Source: Streptosporangiales bacterium
Lineage (GTDB): Bacteria; Actinomycetota; Actinomycetes; Streptosporangiales; WHST01
Length of the DNA: 64,000 nt
Assembly: GCA_009379825.1 (NCBI GenBank)
Contig: WHTA01000002.1
Coordinates: 141,191-205,190 of the forward strand
Direction of reading: 5' to 3'
Within the stretch, counting starts at the first letter, position 1, and every line of letters starts with the position of its first letter. Below are positions 1 to 11,164 of the stretch, in pieces. The notes beneath the pieces are model-generated. The model was not told the origin of the DNA and did not search any database. It worked only from the letters and a program-made list of their open reading frames with translations. The translations under genes were made by a program, and so were the position numbers.

Positions 1-123
1 CCGCGCTGACCTGTGCCATGTCGGCGAATGGATGCCAGTAGTTGGCCATGGGAACACTGCCCTTCACCCGTACGGACGCTCACGATGCAATCAAGCCGGG
101 CGCCCGGTGGCAAGTGGCGGGCG

Positions 124-1020
124 TCACACCGAAGGTTCGGCCTTGGCCTGTCGCCGGCTGCGGGTGCTGCGGTGCCGGCGCCAGAACAGCCAGCCGGCGA
201 GCCCCAACGGGCCGGCGATCAGCAGGAACGGCAGGACGGCGCCGAACACCGTGGCGACACCGGTGAGGAAGGCGAGCAGCCCGTGCCAGCCGGCGCGCAG
301 GCCGGCGAGGAACCCTGTCGCCTGCTCGTCCTGCTCGTCCCGCGGGCCGGTGAGCGTGACGGTGATGGTCGCGTAGTCGACCTGCTTGGCCAGCGCGCGC
401 TGCCTGGCCTGCAGCGACTCCAGCTCCGCCTGGGTGGAGCCGATCTTCTCCTCGATGGCGAGCACGTCGTCGATGTCCGACGCGGTCTTCAGCAGGGTGC
501 GCAGCCGCTTCAGCGACGCCTCAGCCGACTTGACGCGCTGGTCGACGTCCGCGACGGCCTCGGTGACGTTGTCGGTGTTCTGGGTGAGGGAGAGCCTGGT
601 GCCGAGCTTGCCGAGCTGCTTCAGCACGGTGCGGTACTCGGCGCTCGGCACCTGGAACGTGGTGGTGGCCGTCGCGCCGTTCGACTCGCCGAGCTGCTGC
701 TGGCTCTGCACGTAGCCGCCGGCCTTCGTGACGAGCCGTTCGGCGGCCACGGACTCCTTGTCGGTGTCGTCGACACGCAAGCGCAGCGTCGCCGTGTACG
801 TCAGCAGCTGGGCGCCGATGGTCTTCGCCGGCTCGTCGGTAGTCGTGGTGCCGGGCTTCGACGGTTGCGCTTTGCCTTCGGAACGGTCGGCGAGCCCGGA
901 GTCGGCTTCCTCGGTCGAGGTCTCCTGCGCGCCACCGCACGAGACGAGAACCGCGAGTGCGAGCGGTATCGCGGCGATGGCGAGTCGGCGGCGGTGGATG
1001 GTCAGCAGGCGGGCTGTCAT
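124..1020 (-). CDS. DUF4349-type lipoprotein with C-terminal membrane segment
   Basis: Predicted 298-residue surface lipoprotein of unknown function. The N-terminus has arginines, a hydrophobic stretch and a lipobox ending LVSC at about residues 18-21, so lipidation at that cysteine is expected. The middle resembles the DUF4349 family: a beta-rich part followed by a heptad-like helical region (KSAEASLKRLRTLLKT) likely to form a coiled coil. Near the C-terminus is a hydrophobic segment (FLTGVATVFGAVLPFLLIAG) followed by an Arg/Lys-rich tail, which suggests a second membrane anchor with a cytoplasmic end. The ATG at 1018-1020 is chosen because it begins directly before the signal peptide; longer versions of the frame run back through hemY. 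It is divergent from hemY. Confidence 0.85.
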   Translation of the reverse strand: MTARLLTIHRRRLAIAAIPLALAVLVSCGGAQETSTEEADSGLADRSEGKAQPSKPGTTTTDEPAKTIGAQLLTYTATLRLRVDDTDKESVAAERLVTKAGGYVQSQQQLGESNGATATTTFQVPSAEYRTVLKQLGKLGTRLSLTQNTDNVTEAVADVDQRVKSAEASLKRLRTLLKTASDIDDVLAIEEKIGSTQAELESLQARQRALAKQVDYATITVTLTGPRDEQDEQATGFLAGLRAGWHGLLAFLTGVATVFGAVLPFLLIAGPLGLAGWLFWRRHRSTRSRRQAKAEPSV

Positions 1021-1126
1021 ACGTGATCCCCTCGTTGGCGCGTTTTGCTGACTACACGCCTCGGGGAACGCGTACGGATGCCTGGGCTGAGGTTCCAATG
1101 CCGCAACGGTCTGAGAGCCTTTGCGC

Positions 1127-2530
1127 ATGCCAGGGAACCGTTCCGACCGCCCGCGCGTCGCGGTCGTCGGCGCCGGGGTGGCCGGCCTGACCGCCGCGTG
1201 GGAGCTGACCAACCGCGTGGGCGACCGGGTCGACGTGACGGTGTTCGAGGGTGCACCGCAACTGGGCGGCAAGCTGCGGGTGTCCGAGGTCGCGGGCATC
1301 CCCGTGGACGAGGGCGCGGAGTCGATGCTCGCGCGCCGGCCGGAGGGCGTCGAGCTGGTGCGGGCGCTCGGCGCGGCCGGCGACCTGGTCGAGCCGGCGA
1401 CGACGAGCGCGTCGATCTGGGTGGGCGACGACCTGGTGCCCATGCCGAAGGGCCACGTGATGGGCATCCCCGCCGACGTCGACGCGGTGGCGGGCAGTGG
1501 GCTGTTCTCCGCGGACACCGTCGACCGGGTGGCGCAAGAGCCGCAGCTGCCCGGCAGACCGCTCACCGACGACGTGGCCGTCGGCGACTACGTGACGTCG
1601 CGGCTGGGCGCCGAGGTGGTGGACCGGCTCGTCGAGCCGCTGCTCGCCGGCGTGTACGCCGGCCGGGCGGACGCGCTCTCGCTGCCGGCGACGCTGCCGC
1701 AGCTGGCACCGCTGCTGCGTACCGACGGTTCGCTGGTGGCCGCGGCCAGGCGGGTGGTGGCGCAGGCGCCGTCGGCCACCGGCCCGGGGTTCGTCAGCCT
1801 GCGCGGTGGCATGGGCCGGTTGCCGCAGCTGCTCGCCGAGCGGTCGGGTGCGCGGATCCGTACCTCGGCCATGGTGCGGGAGCTGTGCGAGAGCACCGAC
1901 GGTTGGTGGCTGACCGTCGGGCCGGCGCGCGAACCCGAGCAGGTGCGGGCGGACGCCGTGGTGCTCGCCGTGCCTGCGCGCCCGGCGTCCCGGCTGCTCG
2001 CCCAGATCGCCCCGGCCGCGGCGACCGAGCTGGGCGCCGTCGAGTACGCGAGCATGGCGCTCGTCACGCTGGTGTACCCGGCGTCGGCCGTGCCAGGCAG
2101 GCTGGGCAGCGGGTTCCTGGTGCCGGCGTCGGCCGGCCGGACGATCAAGGCGGCCACCGCCATGTCGCAGAAGTGGCCGCAGGTGGCCGCCGACGGCCTC
2201 GCCGTGGTGCGCTGCTCGGTCGGCAGGTACGGCGAGGAGCGCACCCTGCAGGTCGCGGACGGGACGCTCGTACAGCAGGCGGTCACCGACCTCGCCGCGG
2301 CCGGGATCGCCGAGCCGCCGGTCGCCAGCCGGGTGACCCGGTGGGGCGGCGCGCTGCCGCAGTACGTAGTCGGGCACCTGGCGAGGGTGGAGAAGGCGCT
2401 TGCGGCGGTGGCCGAGCACGACCGGCTCGCGGTGTGCGGTGCGGCGTACGGCGGTGTCGGCGTGCCCGCGTGCGTCGCGAGCGGCCGAGCGGCCGCGGAC
2501 CGGGTGCTCGGTGCGCTCGGCCACGCGTGA
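1127..2530 (+). CDS. hemY: Coproporphyrinogen/protoporphyrinogen oxidase (HemY/CgoX)
   Basis: FAD-dependent oxidase of late haem synthesis, 467 residues. In actinobacteria this family normally oxidises coproporphyrinogen III to coproporphyrin III. The dinucleotide-binding motif GAGVAG is at residues 15-20, followed by an acidic strand end ([15 protein letters not shown]), the flavin-binding layout of the amine-oxidase superfamily. The C-terminal [14 protein letters not shown] matches the second FAD-contact region. The ATG at 1127 is preferred over a TTG two codons upstream. It lies 10 bases before hemQ, whose product acts in the same coproporphyrin-dependent route, so the two are probably cotranscribed. 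No haem chelatase gene is present here. Confidence 0.9.
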   Translation: MPGNRSDRPRVAVVGAGVAGLTAAWELTNRVGDRVDVTVFEGAPQLGGKLRVSEVAGIPVDEGAESMLARRPEGVELVRALGAAGDLVEPATTSASIWVGDDLVPMPKGHVMGIPADVDAVAGSGLFSADTVDRVAQEPQLPGRPLTDDVAVGDYVTSRLGAEVVDRLVEPLLAGVYAGRADALSLPATLPQLAPLLRTDGSLVAAARRVVAQAPSATGPGFVSLRGGMGRLPQLLAERSGARIRTSAMVRELCESTDGWWLTVGPAREPEQVRADAVVLAVPARPASRLLAQIAPAAATELGAVEYASMALVTLVYPASAVPGRLGSGFLVPASAGRTIKAATAMSQKWPQVAADGLAVVRCSVGRYGEERTLQVADGTLVQQAVTDLAAAGIAEPPVASRVTRWGGALPQYVVGHLARVEKALAAVAEHDRLAVCGAAYGGVGVPACVASGRAAADRVLGALGHA

Positions 2531-2540
2531 CAATGGCAGC

Positions 2541-3266
2541 GTGACAGTAGACGGCAAGCAGGCGCGCGAGCTCAACGAGGTCGTGCGGTACACCATGTGG
2601 TCGGTCTTCCGTGCCACCACACCGATCGATCTCGACGGCCGCGGCGACCGGCAGACGGACGTCGACAGGCAACGCGTCGCGACCGAGGTCGAGCAGCTGT
2701 TGGCCAAGCTCGACACCGAGGGCGTGACGACCAGGGGCAGCTACGACGTCAGCGGCTTCCGGGCCGACGCCGACCTGATGTTCTGGTGGGTGGCCGACTC
2801 GCCCGAGCTGCTGCAGGACGCATACGCGCGATTCAGGCGCACCCAGCTCGGCCGCTGCTGCGAGCCGGTGTTCTCCGCGATGGCGCTGCACCGGCCGGCG
2901 GAGTTCAACAAGAGTCACATCCCCGCGTTCCTCGCGGGCGAGGAGCCGCGGACGTACGTCTGCGTGTACCCGTTCGTCCGGTCGCTCGAGTGGTACCTGC
3001 TCGACGGGAAGGAGCGGCGCACCATGCTCGCCGAGCACGGCAAGATGGCGCGCGACTACCCGGAGGTGCGCTCGAACACCGTCGCGTCGTTCGCCCTCGG
3101 CGACTACGAGTGGATGCTTGCCTTCGAGGCGGACGAGCTGTACAGCCTCACCGACCTGATGCGGCACCTGCGCGGTTCGGAGGCGCGGCGCCACACCAGG
3201 CTCGAGGTGCCGTTCTACACCGGCACCAGGCGGCCGGTCGCGGAGATCGTCAACGCCCTGCCGTGA
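2541..3266 (+). CDS. hemQ: Coproheme decarboxylase HemQ (chlorite dismutase family)
   Basis: Haem-dependent peroxidase-like enzyme, 241 residues, that decarboxylates coproheme to haem b in the last step of the coproporphyrin-dependent pathway. The family block [12 protein letters not shown] is at about residues 150-161 and is followed by [10 protein letters not shown], where the histidine is the expected proximal haem ligand; the tyrosines of the YPF...WY block include the expected catalytic one. The GTG at 2541 gives a family-like N-terminus ([17 protein letters not shown]). Pairing with hemY supports the assignment. Its last 17 bases overlap the end of the convergent secreted-nuclease gene. 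Confidence 0.92.
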   Translation: MTVDGKQARELNEVVRYTMWSVFRATTPIDLDGRGDRQTDVDRQRVATEVEQLLAKLDTEGVTTRGSYDVSGFRADADLMFWWVADSPELLQDAYARFRRTQLGRCCEPVFSAMALHRPAEFNKSHIPAFLAGEEPRTYVCVYPFVRSLEWYLLDGKERRTMLAEHGKMARDYPEVRSNTVASFALGDYEWMLAFEADELYSLTDLMRHLRGSEARRHTRLEVPFYTGTRRPVAEIVNALP

Positions 3267-5055
3267 GCTCGAGCCTTACGACCTGCGGGTCGTGGTCGCT
3301 GAGCTGGTCGGCGAAGTCCGCGTTGGTGTGCACCACGTCGTACCGGAATCCACGCTTGGTGAGCGACCTGCTGAGCAGGATGTGGTCGAGCACCTCGGAG
3401 TTGCCCTGGTAGTTGTACGTGAACCGGCCCGCCTTCGGCAGCAGCTGCGGCAGGTCGACCAGGTCGGTAGCCTCCGTGATCGGCGGTGACCAGGGGAAGT
3501 CGTTCAGGTCACCGGCGACGACGACGTGCGCCTTCGGGTCCACGGCGGTGAGCTCCTCGACGAACCCGGCCACCGACCGCGCCTGCGCGACGCGCTGCTC
3601 CTCGCTGGCCAGCCGCGGCGGCTGGTAGCGGCCCATCAGCGGGTCGTCGCCGCCCTTGCTGCTCCAGTGGTTGGCGACCACGAACACCGTCTCGCCACGC
3701 CAGGTGAACTGTCCCGCGACCGGCTTGCGGGTCTCGTCCCACGCGTCGCCGTTCGGCTCGATGCGGCCGGGGTTATGCGTCAGCCGCGCGCCGCCGTCGG
3801 CCGCCTCGACCCCAACGGGCGTGGTGGCGTCGCCGCGCGGCGCGTCGGCGAACTCGATGCCGCAGTCGGTGCGGTACAGGAAGCCGACCCTGATGTTGCC
3901 GCCAGGCTCGCCGCCGTCGGCGTTGTTCTCCGGGTCGATCGACTGCCAGGCGTACGCAGGGCCGCCGGCGTCCTCGATCGCCGCGGTCAGCTTATCCACG
4001 GTGGCGTCGGCGGTCACCGTGCCGTCGTCGGTCGGGCCGGTGTCGTCCTGGATCTCCTCGACGGTGAGGATGTCGGGCGCACGGAGGTTGCGTACGACCG
4101 TCTCGGCGAGGCCGGCGAACTTCGCCGCGGGGTCCGCAGGGTCGAGGTTCTCCACGTTGAACGACGCGACGGACAGCTCGTTCCGGCGCTGCGGGTCGGT
4201 GACCTCGCGGTCGAGGTCGCCGCTTCGCACGTCCGGCGTCTCGTCGATCTCCAGCGTGTAGTTGCCGAAGTTGTAGTCGAGCACCCCGGTCACGGCGCCT
4301 GGCAGTACGTCACCCACGTCGGCGGTAGGCACCTTCGCGAACGCGCCGCGCAGGATCAGCCGCTCCGGGTTGCCGTCGGCCGCCGTCTGCACCACACCGC
4401 CGCTGGTGCTGCGTGGCTTCGCGTGTGCGCCGTCGTCGCCGACCACGGCCAGCTCGCCGAACCTGTTGGTCGGCGCCACGGCGAGCGCGTCGTCCACCTG
4501 CACCCGCATGCCTTCCAGCGACTCCCAGAAGTCCAGGCCGTGCTTCGCCGGGGCGAAGACGTCCGACTCTTCGACGTCACCGTCCACGCCCTCGGTGATC
4601 ACCTGGTTGGGCGGCACCCGGCCGTCGCTGCCCGCCACCGTGGCCGCGGGCAGCGGGTTGCCGCTCGACGCCACGTCGACCTGGTCGGGCGCGCTGACGA
4701 TCTCCGTGGTGCTGAGGTTCGTCGCCGCTCCGCCGGGCCGGTACTCGGTGACCTTGCCGGTCACCGTGACGGCGTGGCCGACGGCCACGCCGGGCGCGGC
4801 GCCGGTGTACACCAGCAGGCCCTCGGCGGTGGCGGGGTCGGTGTCCGGCTGCGGGTCCTGCAGGAAGAACTGGTCGTCGGCGACGGCGGTGACCACGCCG
4901 GGGACGTCCGCGACGTCCTCGCCGGCCAGCGGCGAGACGTGCGCAGCACCTTGGATGTCGTGGACGTGCACGTCCTCGGCCGCGTAGCCGGGCCCGGCGG
5001 CGACGGTGAGCCCGAGCAGAGCCGCGACCGACGCGGCAGCAACGGTTCGGCGCAT
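3250..5055 (-). CDS. Secreted ExeM/NucH-like endonuclease-exonuclease-phosphatase
   Basis: Predicted extracellular nuclease of 601 residues. A signal peptide ([20 protein letters not shown], then cleavage near GYA/AED) directs export. The N-terminal half is an OB-fold-like region typical of ExeM/YhcR relatives. The C-terminal endonuclease/exonuclease/phosphatase domain begins at about residue 290 ([12 protein letters not shown]), with EEIQD, the metal and catalytic block [12 protein letters not shown] and the terminal [12 protein letters not shown]. These are the conserved Asn, Glu, Asp and His positions of the DNase I-like fold. Substrate could be extracellular DNA or RNA; phosphodiesterase activity is inferred from family. 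The gene stands alone on the minus strand. Confidence 0.85.
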   Translation of the reverse strand: MRRTVAAASVAALLGLTVAAGPGYAAEDVHVHDIQGAAHVSPLAGEDVADVPGVVTAVADDQFFLQDPQPDTDPATAEGLLVYTGAAPGVAVGHAVTVTGKVTEYRPGGAATNLSTTEIVSAPDQVDVASSGNPLPAATVAGSDGRVPPNQVITEGVDGDVEESDVFAPAKHGLDFWESLEGMRVQVDDALAVAPTNRFGELAVVGDDGAHAKPRSTSGGVVQTAADGNPERLILRGAFAKVPTADVGDVLPGAVTGVLDYNFGNYTLEIDETPDVRSGDLDREVTDPQRRNELSVASFNVENLDPADPAAKFAGLAETVVRNLRAPDILTVEEIQDDTGPTDDGTVTADATVDKLTAAIEDAGGPAYAWQSIDPENNADGGEPGGNIRVGFLYRTDCGIEFADAPRGDATTPVGVEAADGGARLTHNPGRIEPNGDAWDETRKPVAGQFTWRGETVFVVANHWSSKGGDDPLMGRYQPPRLASEEQRVAQARSVAGFVEELTAVDPKAHVVVAGDLNDFPWSPPITEATDLVDLPQLLPKAGRFTYNYQGNSEVLDHILLSRSLTKRGFRYDVVHTNADFADQLSDHDPQVVRLELTAGR

Positions 5056-5219
5056 CGGTCGCCTCCGACGGTCGGCGGAACTGCTGGCGCCGTACTTCCT
5101 ACCAGCGCACGGACATCGCGCCTAGTCAGACGTACTGAACGCGAGATGAACTCGCCCGCTCGTGACGCGCTGCGACCTCTTCCGCAGGGCCTGCGGTGGG
5201 GCAGTGGGAGACTTGGGGC

Positions 5220-6398
5220 ATGATGCGTTGGCTGACCGCAGGCGAGTCGCATGGTCCTGCGCTCGTGGCGATACTCGAGGGGCTGCCCGCGGGCGTCGAG
5301 GTGACCACGTCGGACGTGGCCGCGGCGTTGGCGCGGCGGCGGCTCGGCTACGGCCGCGGCGCGCGGATGTCGTTCGAGCAGGACGAGGTGACGTTCCTCG
5401 GCGGCGTGCGGCACGGCAGCACGCTCGGCAGCCCCATCGCGGTGCAGGTGGGCAACACCGAGTGGCCGAAGTGGGAGCAGGTGATGGCCGCCGACCCCGT
5501 CGACCAGGCGGAGATCGAGAACCTCGCGCGCAACGCGCCGCTGACCAGGCCGCGCCCCGGCCACGCCGACCTGGTGGGCATGCAGAAGTACGGCTTCGAC
5601 GACGCGCGGCCGATCCTGGAGCGCGCGAGCGCGCGGGAGACCGCGGCCAGGGTCGCGCTCGGCGAGGTGGCGAGGCGGTTCCTGCTGCAGGCGCTGGACG
5701 TCGAGCTGCTCAGCCACGTGACCGCGCTCGGCCCGGTGGAGGTGCCTGCGGGCGTCGTGCCCGAGCCGGCCGACCGGGAGCGGATCGACGAGGACCCGCT
5801 ACGGTGCGCCGACCCGGACACCTCGAAGCAGATGGTCGCCGAGGTCGACACCACGAAGGCCGAGGGCGACACGTTGGGCGGCGTGGTCGAGGTAGTGGTG
5901 CACAAGCTGCCGCCTGGGCTGGGCAGCCACACGCACTGGGACAGGCGGCTGGACGGCCGGCTGGCCGCTGCCCTGATGGGGATCCAGGCGATCAAGGGGG
6001 TCGAGGTCGGCGACGGCTTCGACGTCGCCAGGCGGCGCGGTTCCGCTGCGCACGACGAGATCGTCGGCACGCCGGAAGGCGTACGCCGGCTGACCGGGTA
6101 CTCAGGCGGCACTGAGGGTGGCATGACCACCGGCGAGGTGCTGCGGGTGCGCGCGGCCATGAAGCCGATCTCCACCGTGCCGCGCGCCCTCCGTACGGTC
6201 GACGTCGCGACGGGGGAGCCGGCGAAGGCGATCAACCAGCGCAGCGACGTCTGCGCGGTGCCGGCCGCCGCTGTGGTGGCGGAGGCGATGACCGCGCTGG
6301 TGCTCGCGGACGCAGCGGTGGAGAAGTTCGGCGGCGACTCGGTGCCCGAGGTGCGGCGCAACCTGGCCAGCTACCTGGCCAGCCTCACCGTCCGTTAG
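5220..6398 (+). CDS. aroC: Chorismate synthase
   Basis: Converts 5-enolpyruvylshikimate 3-phosphate to chorismate using reduced FMN; 392 residues, normal for the family. The N-terminal signature [14 protein letters not shown] and the downstream [10 protein letters not shown] and [10 protein letters not shown] blocks are characteristic. Two adjacent ATG codons at 5220 and 5223 are possible. The first is chosen because most relatives have one residue before the [10 protein letters not shown] block and GGGAG at 5206-5210 sits upstream. It is first in the aroC-aroK-aroB-aroQ cluster, which covers four of the seven shikimate-pathway steps. Confidence 0.96.
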   Translation: MMRWLTAGESHGPALVAILEGLPAGVEVTTSDVAAALARRRLGYGRGARMSFEQDEVTFLGGVRHGSTLGSPIAVQVGNTEWPKWEQVMAADPVDQAEIENLARNAPLTRPRPGHADLVGMQKYGFDDARPILERASARETAARVALGEVARRFLLQALDVELLSHVTALGPVEVPAGVVPEPADRERIDEDPLRCADPDTSKQMVAEVDTTKAEGDTLGGVVEVVVHKLPPGLGSHTHWDRRLDGRLAAALMGIQAIKGVEVGDGFDVARRRGSAAHDEIVGTPEGVRRLTGYSGGTEGGMTTGEVLRVRAAMKPISTVPRALRTVDVATGEPAKAINQRSDVCAVPAAAVVAEAMTALVLADAAVEKFGGDSVPEVRRNLASYLASLTVR

Positions 6399-6506
6399 CA
6401 CGTGTGATCATGTGCGCAGGGGCGGTCGGTGTCGGGGACCGGCTGTGTGGTCGGAATGTGACCATGAGAACCTAAGTGACTACAGACAGTGAATAAGAAG
6501 GTCGAT

Positions 6507-7040
6507 GTGGGCGACACCGAGTTGGTGAGTCACGGGCCGCGCGTGGTGCTGGTCGGCCCGCCGGGCGCAGGCAAGACGTCGGTGGGCGAGCTGCTCGCCG
6601 AGCGGCTCGGCGTGGAGTTCCGCGACACCGACGGCGACGTCGAGGAACGCACCGGCACGGCCGTCTCGGAGATCTTCGTGTCCGACGGCGAGGCCGTGTT
6701 CCGGCAGTTGGAGCGCGAGGCCGTCGAGACGGCCTTGGCGACCCACACCGGGGTGCTCGCGCTCGGCGGCGGCGCCGTACTCGACGAGCACACCCGCGCG
6801 CTGCTGCGCGAGCACACGGTCGTCTTCCTCGACGTCACGTTGGCCGCTGCCGCGCAACGGGTCGGGCTGGACGCACCGCGCCCGCTGCTCGTGGTCAACC
6901 CGCGCACGGCGCTGCGCCACCTGATGGCCGAACGCCGGCCGCTGTACGAGGAAGTCGCGACGGCCACCGTGGCCACGGCCGACCGCACGCCGAGCGAGGT
7001 CGCCGCCGAGGTGTCGAGCGCGATCGGCCTTCCGGTCTAG
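6507..7040 (+). CDS. aroK: Shikimate kinase
   Basis: Phosphorylates shikimate at the 3-hydroxyl using ATP; about 177 residues. The Walker A loop is GPPGAGKTS. The shikimate-binding region includes [10 protein letters not shown] and the ALGGGAV loop, and the lid region has RPLL. The GTG at 6507 is chosen because AGAAGG lies at 6495-6500 with six bases between; a GTG at 6489 would add six residues (MNKKVD) and a GTG at 6525 would remove six. It follows aroC after about 110 bases and precedes aroB by 29 bases. Confidence 0.93.
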   Translation: MGDTELVSHGPRVVLVGPPGAGKTSVGELLAERLGVEFRDTDGDVEERTGTAVSEIFVSDGEAVFRQLEREAVETALATHTGVLALGGGAVLDEHTRALLREHTVVFLDVTLAAAAQRVGLDAPRPLLVVNPRTALRHLMAERRPLYEEVATATVATADRTPSEVAAEVSSAIGLPV

Positions 7041-7069
7041 GGACTGTTCGAGTACGAGAGGCAACCAAG

Positions 7070-8146
7070 GTGGGTACCACGCGGATACGGGTGGAGGGCG
7101 AGCAACCGTACGAGGTGCTCGTGGGCGAGCAGATCCTCGACGAGCTGCCGGCCATCGTCGGTGACCGCGCGCGGCAGGTCGCCGTGGTGACCGCGCCGCC
7201 GCTGCAGCTGGTCGCCGACCAGGTGGCCGAGGTGCTGGACGGCGCGGGCTACGACGTCTGCCGGATCTCCGTGCCGGACGCGGAGGCCGGCAAGGACGTC
7301 TCGGTCGCCGCCATGTGCTGGAACCGGCTGGGCGAGCGGAACTTCACCCGCACCGACTGCGTGGTCGCCGTCGGCGGGGGAGCAGTGACCGACCTGGCCG
7401 GGTTCGTCGCGGCGAGCTGGTTGCGCGGCGTGCGGGTCGTCCACGTGCCGACGTCGCTGCTCGGCATGGTGGACGCGGCGGTCGGCGGCAAGACCGGCAT
7501 CAACACGTCCGCCGGCAAGAACCTGGTCGGCGCTTTCCACCCGCCGGCTGGCGTGCTGTGCGACCTGTCCACGCTGGCGACGCTGCCGCGTGAGGACTAC
7601 GTGGCCGGCCTCGCCGAGGTGGTGAAGGCCGGCTTCATCGCGGACCCGAAGATCCTCGACCTGATCGAGGGCGACCCCACGGCAGCGACCACGCCGAGCG
7701 GCCCGGTCGCGCGGCAGCTGGTCGAGCGGGCGATCGCGATGAAGGCGGACGTCGTCGCCGGCGACCTGCGCGAGCAGGGCCCGCGCGAGGCGCTGAACTA
7801 CGGGCACACCCTCGGCCACGCCGTCGAGCGGCTGGAGCGCTACAAGTGCAAGCACGGCTACGCGGTCTCCGTCGGCATGGTGTTCGCCGCCGAGCTGGCC
7901 AGGCGCGCCGGTGAGCTCGACGAGGTGACCGCGAAGCGGCACGTCGCCGTGCTCGAGGCGCTCGGCCTGCCGACGCACTACCACGCGAAGGCGTGGCCGA
8001 AGCTGCTCGAGTCCATGCGCGTGGACAAGAAGGCCCGCGGCGCGAAGCTGCGCTTCGTGGTTCTCGCCGGCCTCGCCGACCCGATCATCCTCGAGGACCC
8101 GGATCCCGAGCTGCTCGAGCAGACGTACTCCACCGTGGGGCGCTGA
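7070..8146 (+). CDS. aroB: 3-dehydroquinate synthase
   Basis: NAD- and zinc-dependent enzyme of 358 residues that cyclises DAHP to 3-dehydroquinate, the second shikimate step. The NAD/substrate region contains [15 protein letters not shown] and the block [19 protein letters not shown]. The zinc ligands are expected in GLAEVVKAG (Glu) and [11 protein letters not shown] (His), with a further His downstream. GTG start at 7070 with GAGAGG eight bases upstream. It is followed by aroQ after only five bases, so the two are likely translated from one message. Confidence 0.96.
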   Translation: MGTTRIRVEGEQPYEVLVGEQILDELPAIVGDRARQVAVVTAPPLQLVADQVAEVLDGAGYDVCRISVPDAEAGKDVSVAAMCWNRLGERNFTRTDCVVAVGGGAVTDLAGFVAASWLRGVRVVHVPTSLLGMVDAAVGGKTGINTSAGKNLVGAFHPPAGVLCDLSTLATLPREDYVAGLAEVVKAGFIADPKILDLIEGDPTAATTPSGPVARQLVERAIAMKADVVAGDLREQGPREALNYGHTLGHAVERLERYKCKHGYAVSVGMVFAAELARRAGELDEVTAKRHVAVLEALGLPTHYHAKAWPKLLESMRVDKKARGAKLRFVVLAGLADPIILEDPDPELLEQTYSTVGR

Positions 8147-8151
8147 GCCGG

Positions 8152-8577
8152 ATGCGCGTACTGGTCTTGAACGGTCCGAACCTCGGCCGGCTCGGCTCGC
8201 GGGAGCCCGACGTCTACGGTCACACCTCCTACGCCGACCTGGTCGAGCGGTGTACGACGGTCGGCAAGGAGCTCGGTCTGGACGTCGAGGTGCGGCAGAC
8301 CGACGACGAGGCCGAGCTGGTCCACTGGCTGCACGAGGCCGCGGACGGCGAGCTGCCCGTGGTGCTGAACCCGGCCGCGTTCACGCACTACTCGTACGCG
8401 TTGCGCGACGCCTGCGCGCAGCGCACCGCGCCGCTGGTCGAGGTGCATCTGAGCAACCCGGCGGCGCGCGAGGAGTTCAGGCACACCTCGGTCGTCGCCG
8501 GCGTCGCGACCGGCACCGTCGCCGGCTTCGGCATGGCGTCGTACGACCTCGCGCTGCGCGCGGTCGCGAACACCTGA
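8152..8577 (+). CDS. aroQ: Type II 3-dehydroquinate dehydratase
   Basis: Dehydrates 3-dehydroquinate to 3-dehydroshikimate; 141 residues, typical of the small dodecameric type II enzyme. The opening [20 protein letters not shown] carries the catalytic tyrosine (Tyr22 here) on the flexible lid. [15 protein letters not shown] and the EVHLSNP motif supply the substrate-binding and catalytic histidine region. It completes the aro cluster five bases after aroB. Unlike the M. tuberculosis order, a damaged membrane-protein gene follows rather than pepQ directly. Confidence 0.96.
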   Translation: MRVLVLNGPNLGRLGSREPDVYGHTSYADLVERCTTVGKELGLDVEVRQTDDEAELVHWLHEAADGELPVVLNPAAFTHYSYALRDACAQRTAPLVEVHLSNPAAREEFRHTSVVAGVATGTVAGFGMASYDLALRAVANT

Positions 8578-8646
8578 TGACGACACGGGCCGCCGCACGG
8601 CTGGTATGTCGCCGCCCGGCAGGCAGGAGCGTGCGCAGGGAGGCGA

Positions 8647-9326
8647 ATGTACCCGGACGCACCCCATGGTCAGCCGTGGCCCGGGCACCCGCACGGCGAC
8701 CGGTTCTGGGCGGAACCGGTACTGCCCGGCCAGGACGTCCAGGTGCGCTGGTACCGGGCGCAGCCGGTGCCGCCACCGCCGGTGTGCGTTGCCACCGGCC
8801 GGGCGGCGACCCGGCGACGTGACGAAGGTGTACTTCGACCCGCGGGCGTACGGCGAGGCACCCGAGTGGTGGCAGGAGCTCTGGCGATTCCGGCGCGGCC
8901 GCCCGGGCGACCACAGTTACTTGATCGACCTGTTGTTCGGCCGGCCGGCCGGCTTGGCACGGGCATATGTCGATGCCGGCGTGCCCAGAGGTGGCGGCCA
9001 GGTCGAGTGCGCGGTTGCGCAACGGGATGGTCGCCCTCGTCGGTGCGGTCGTCGCCTGCATCGTCGCGGTGTTCGGCGCGGCGACCCTGTTCGCAACCGA
9101 CCTGGACTGGCACGCGCTGGCCTTCGCGCTCGTCTTCCTCGTGCTCGCGCGGGGCCTGGACGTCTACAGCATCAGGCTGTTCCACACCAGCGACGTGGAC
9201 GCGCGGGTCGAGGAGGGGTACTTCGTGCTCACCAAGCCGCATCCGGCGTTCGCCGAGGCCTTCGTGCAATGGAACCCCGGCGTGGTGCAAGTACGCCCGT
9301 TCGTCCCCAGCCGACCGGTCAGCTAG
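8647..9326 (+). pseudogene. Apparently frameshifted two-helix membrane protein
   Basis: Coding-like sequence runs through three successive frames. Frame 1 opens with an ATG at 8647 behind GGGAGG (8638-8643) and encodes a Pro/His-rich start (MYPDAPHGQPWPGHPHG). From about 8815 the coding bias moves to the next frame (VYFDPRAYGEAPEWWQELWR, then DHSYLIDLLFG). From about 8990 it moves again to a frame with two likely transmembrane helices (MVALVGAVVACIVAVFGAA and ALAFALVFLVLARGL), ending LTKPHPAFAEAFVQWNPGV before TAG at 9324-9326. Two one-base shifts would join these into a protein of about 226 residues. I do not recognise the family. Decay or base-call errors are both possible. If the frames are independent genes, the last part alone would be a 119-codon ORF from 8967. 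Confidence 0.6.
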
Positions 9327-9452
9327 CCGCGATCACTGCGGGGAATTCACCCGACGGCGGCGGCGAATAGGTCACGGCCGGGTTACGGTGTGAGGGGCCG
9401 GTGCGGTACCGTGCGGCGGCGGTGCATGCGCGGAGCAGAGGAAAGGCGACAT

Positions 9453-10568
9453 ATGGGTGGCTCGGGGGCCAATCACGCGGTTCGTAGGGATCGGCTACGG
9501 GTGCTCCTCGCACAGCGGGACGTCGAGGCGGCGATCGTCACCAGGCTGGTGAACGTGCGGTACCTGTCCGGGTTCAGCGGGTCCAACGGTGCGCTCGTGG
9601 TACGCGAGAACGGCGCCGACCTGCTGGTGACCGACGGCAGGTACGCCGACCAGGCCGTCACCGAGGCGCCGGACCTGGAGCTTTACGTCGACTACCCGGC
9701 CCGCACGGGCGTGCGGCTGCCGGTCGCCGTGCACGCGGCGAAGCAGCTGGTCGCCTCCGGCGAGCGGAGGGTGGCGTTCGAGGACCACGACGTCACCGTG
9801 GCGGCCCATCGCGCGATGGTCGACGGCGCCGCTGAGCTCGGGCTCGGCTCGCTCCAGCGCGGCGTGGAGCAGCTGCGGATGGTCAAGGACGAGGTCGAGA
9901 TCGCCGCGCTGCGGCGGGCCTGCACGATCAGCGACCAAGCGCTCACCGACCTGCTCCCTGGGATCAGGGAGGGCATCACCGAGCGCGACCTGGCCCGCAA
10001 GCTGGACGCGAAGATGCGCGAGCACGGGGCGGACGCGCCCGGCTTCCCGACGATCGTCGCCAGCGGCCCGAACTCGGCGATCCCGCACCACCAGCCGACC
10101 GACCGGCTGTTGCAGACCGGCGACTTCGTGAAGATCGACTTCGGCGCACGCTACGCCGGCTACCACGCGGACGAGACCAGGACGTTCGTGGTCGGCGTCG
10201 CCGCGGGCTGGCAGAAGGAGATCTACGAGCTGGTCGTCGCCGCGCAGCACGCCGCGAAACAGGCGCTCGTGCCCGGCGTCGCGGCCAAGGACGTGGACGC
10301 CGCGAGCCGCGCCGTCATCACCGACGCGGGGTTCGGCGACCGGTTCACGCACGGGCTCGGGCACGGCGTCGGGCTGGAGATCCACGAGGACCCGTTCATG
10401 GGCTACAGCTCGACGGCTACACTGGCCAGCCGGGTGCCCGTCACCGTCGAGCCCGGGGTGTATCTCCCCGGTCGCGGCGGAGTGCGCGTCGAGGACACCG
10501 TCCTGGTCGACGCGGAAGGCACGGAATCCCTCACCCGAACCGACCGCGAGCTCACTGTGCTCGGCTGA
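9453..10568 (+). CDS. pepQ: M24-family Xaa-Pro aminopeptidase/dipeptidase
   Basis: Cytoplasmic metallopeptidase, 371 residues, likely removing N-terminal residues before proline. An N-terminal creatinase-like domain ([16 protein letters not shown]) is followed by a pita-bread catalytic domain. Expected dimetal ligands are in [19 protein letters not shown] (two Asp), [15 protein letters not shown] (His), [11 protein letters not shown] (Glu) and [10 protein letters not shown] (Glu). The ATG at 9453 is chosen over longer starts because AGAGGAAAGG at 9437-9446 precedes it by six bases. It lies 32 bases before efp, a common actinobacterial pairing. Confidence 0.9.
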   Translation: MGGSGANHAVRRDRLRVLLAQRDVEAAIVTRLVNVRYLSGFSGSNGALVVRENGADLLVTDGRYADQAVTEAPDLELYVDYPARTGVRLPVAVHAAKQLVASGERRVAFEDHDVTVAAHRAMVDGAAELGLGSLQRGVEQLRMVKDEVEIAALRRACTISDQALTDLLPGIREGITERDLARKLDAKMREHGADAPGFPTIVASGPNSAIPHHQPTDRLLQTGDFVKIDFGARYAGYHADETRTFVVGVAAGWQKEIYELVVAAQHAAKQALVPGVAAKDVDAASRAVITDAGFGDRFTHGLGHGVGLEIHEDPFMGYSSTATLASRVPVTVEPGVYLPGRGGVRVEDTVLVDAEGTESLTRTDRELTVLG

Positions 10569-10600
10569 GCGCACAGCAATACCCAGGAGACGACACGGCA

Positions 10601-11164
10601 GTGGCCACCACCAACGATCTCAAGAACGGCATGACCCTCGACCTGGACGGCCAGCTCTGGAACATCGTCGAGTTCCAGCACGTGAAGCCGGGCAAGGGCG
10701 GCGCGTTCGTCCGTACGAAGCTGAAGAACGTCACCTCGGGGAAGGTCGTCGACAAGACGTTCAACGCCGGCATCAAGGTCGACGTGGCGACCGTCGACAA
10801 GCGCGGCATGCAGTACCTCTACCAAGACGGCGCCGACTACGTGTTCATGGACACCGAGACGTACGACCAGATCTACGTCACCGGTGACGTCGTCGGCGAC
10901 GCCGCGAACTTCCTGCTGGAGAGCCAGGAGGTGACGGTGGCGCTGCACGACGGCAACCCGCTGTACGTCGACCTGCCGGCCGCCGTGGAGCTGGCCATCG
11001 AGTACACCGAGCCCGGGATCCAGGGCGACCGGTCGAGCGGCGGCACGAAGCCGGCGCGGCTGGAGACCGGCGCCGAGGTGCAGGTGCCGCTGTTCGTCAC
11101 CACCGGCGAGCGGGTGAAGGTGGACACCAGGACGGGCGAGTACCTCTCCCGCGTGTCTGGCTGA
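10601..11164 (+). CDS. efp: Elongation factor P
   Basis: 187-residue translation factor that binds ribosomes stalled at polyproline and promotes peptide-bond formation. The KOW-like N-terminal domain carries the conserved loop [16 protein letters not shown] with Lys32 at the tip, the position that is modified in some bacteria. Two OB-fold domains follow, with the usual [12 protein letters not shown] ending. GTG start at 10601. Its stop overlaps the nusB start (TGATG at 11162-11166), indicating translational coupling. Confidence 0.97.
   Translation: MATTNDLKNGMTLDLDGQLWNIVEFQHVKPGKGGAFVRTKLKNVTSGKVVDKTFNAGIKVDVATVDKRGMQYLYQDGADYVFMDTETYDQIYVTGDVVGDAANFLLESQEVTVALHDGNPLYVDLPAAVELAIEYTEPGIQGDRSSGGTKPARLETGAEVQVPLFVTTGERVKVDTRTGEYLSRVSG

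Noticed and set aside
1..123. Possible start of a minus-strand gene leaving the left edge (CAT at 17-19)
   Set aside because: Only six codons are visible and no ribosome site precedes it, so no gene can be supported.
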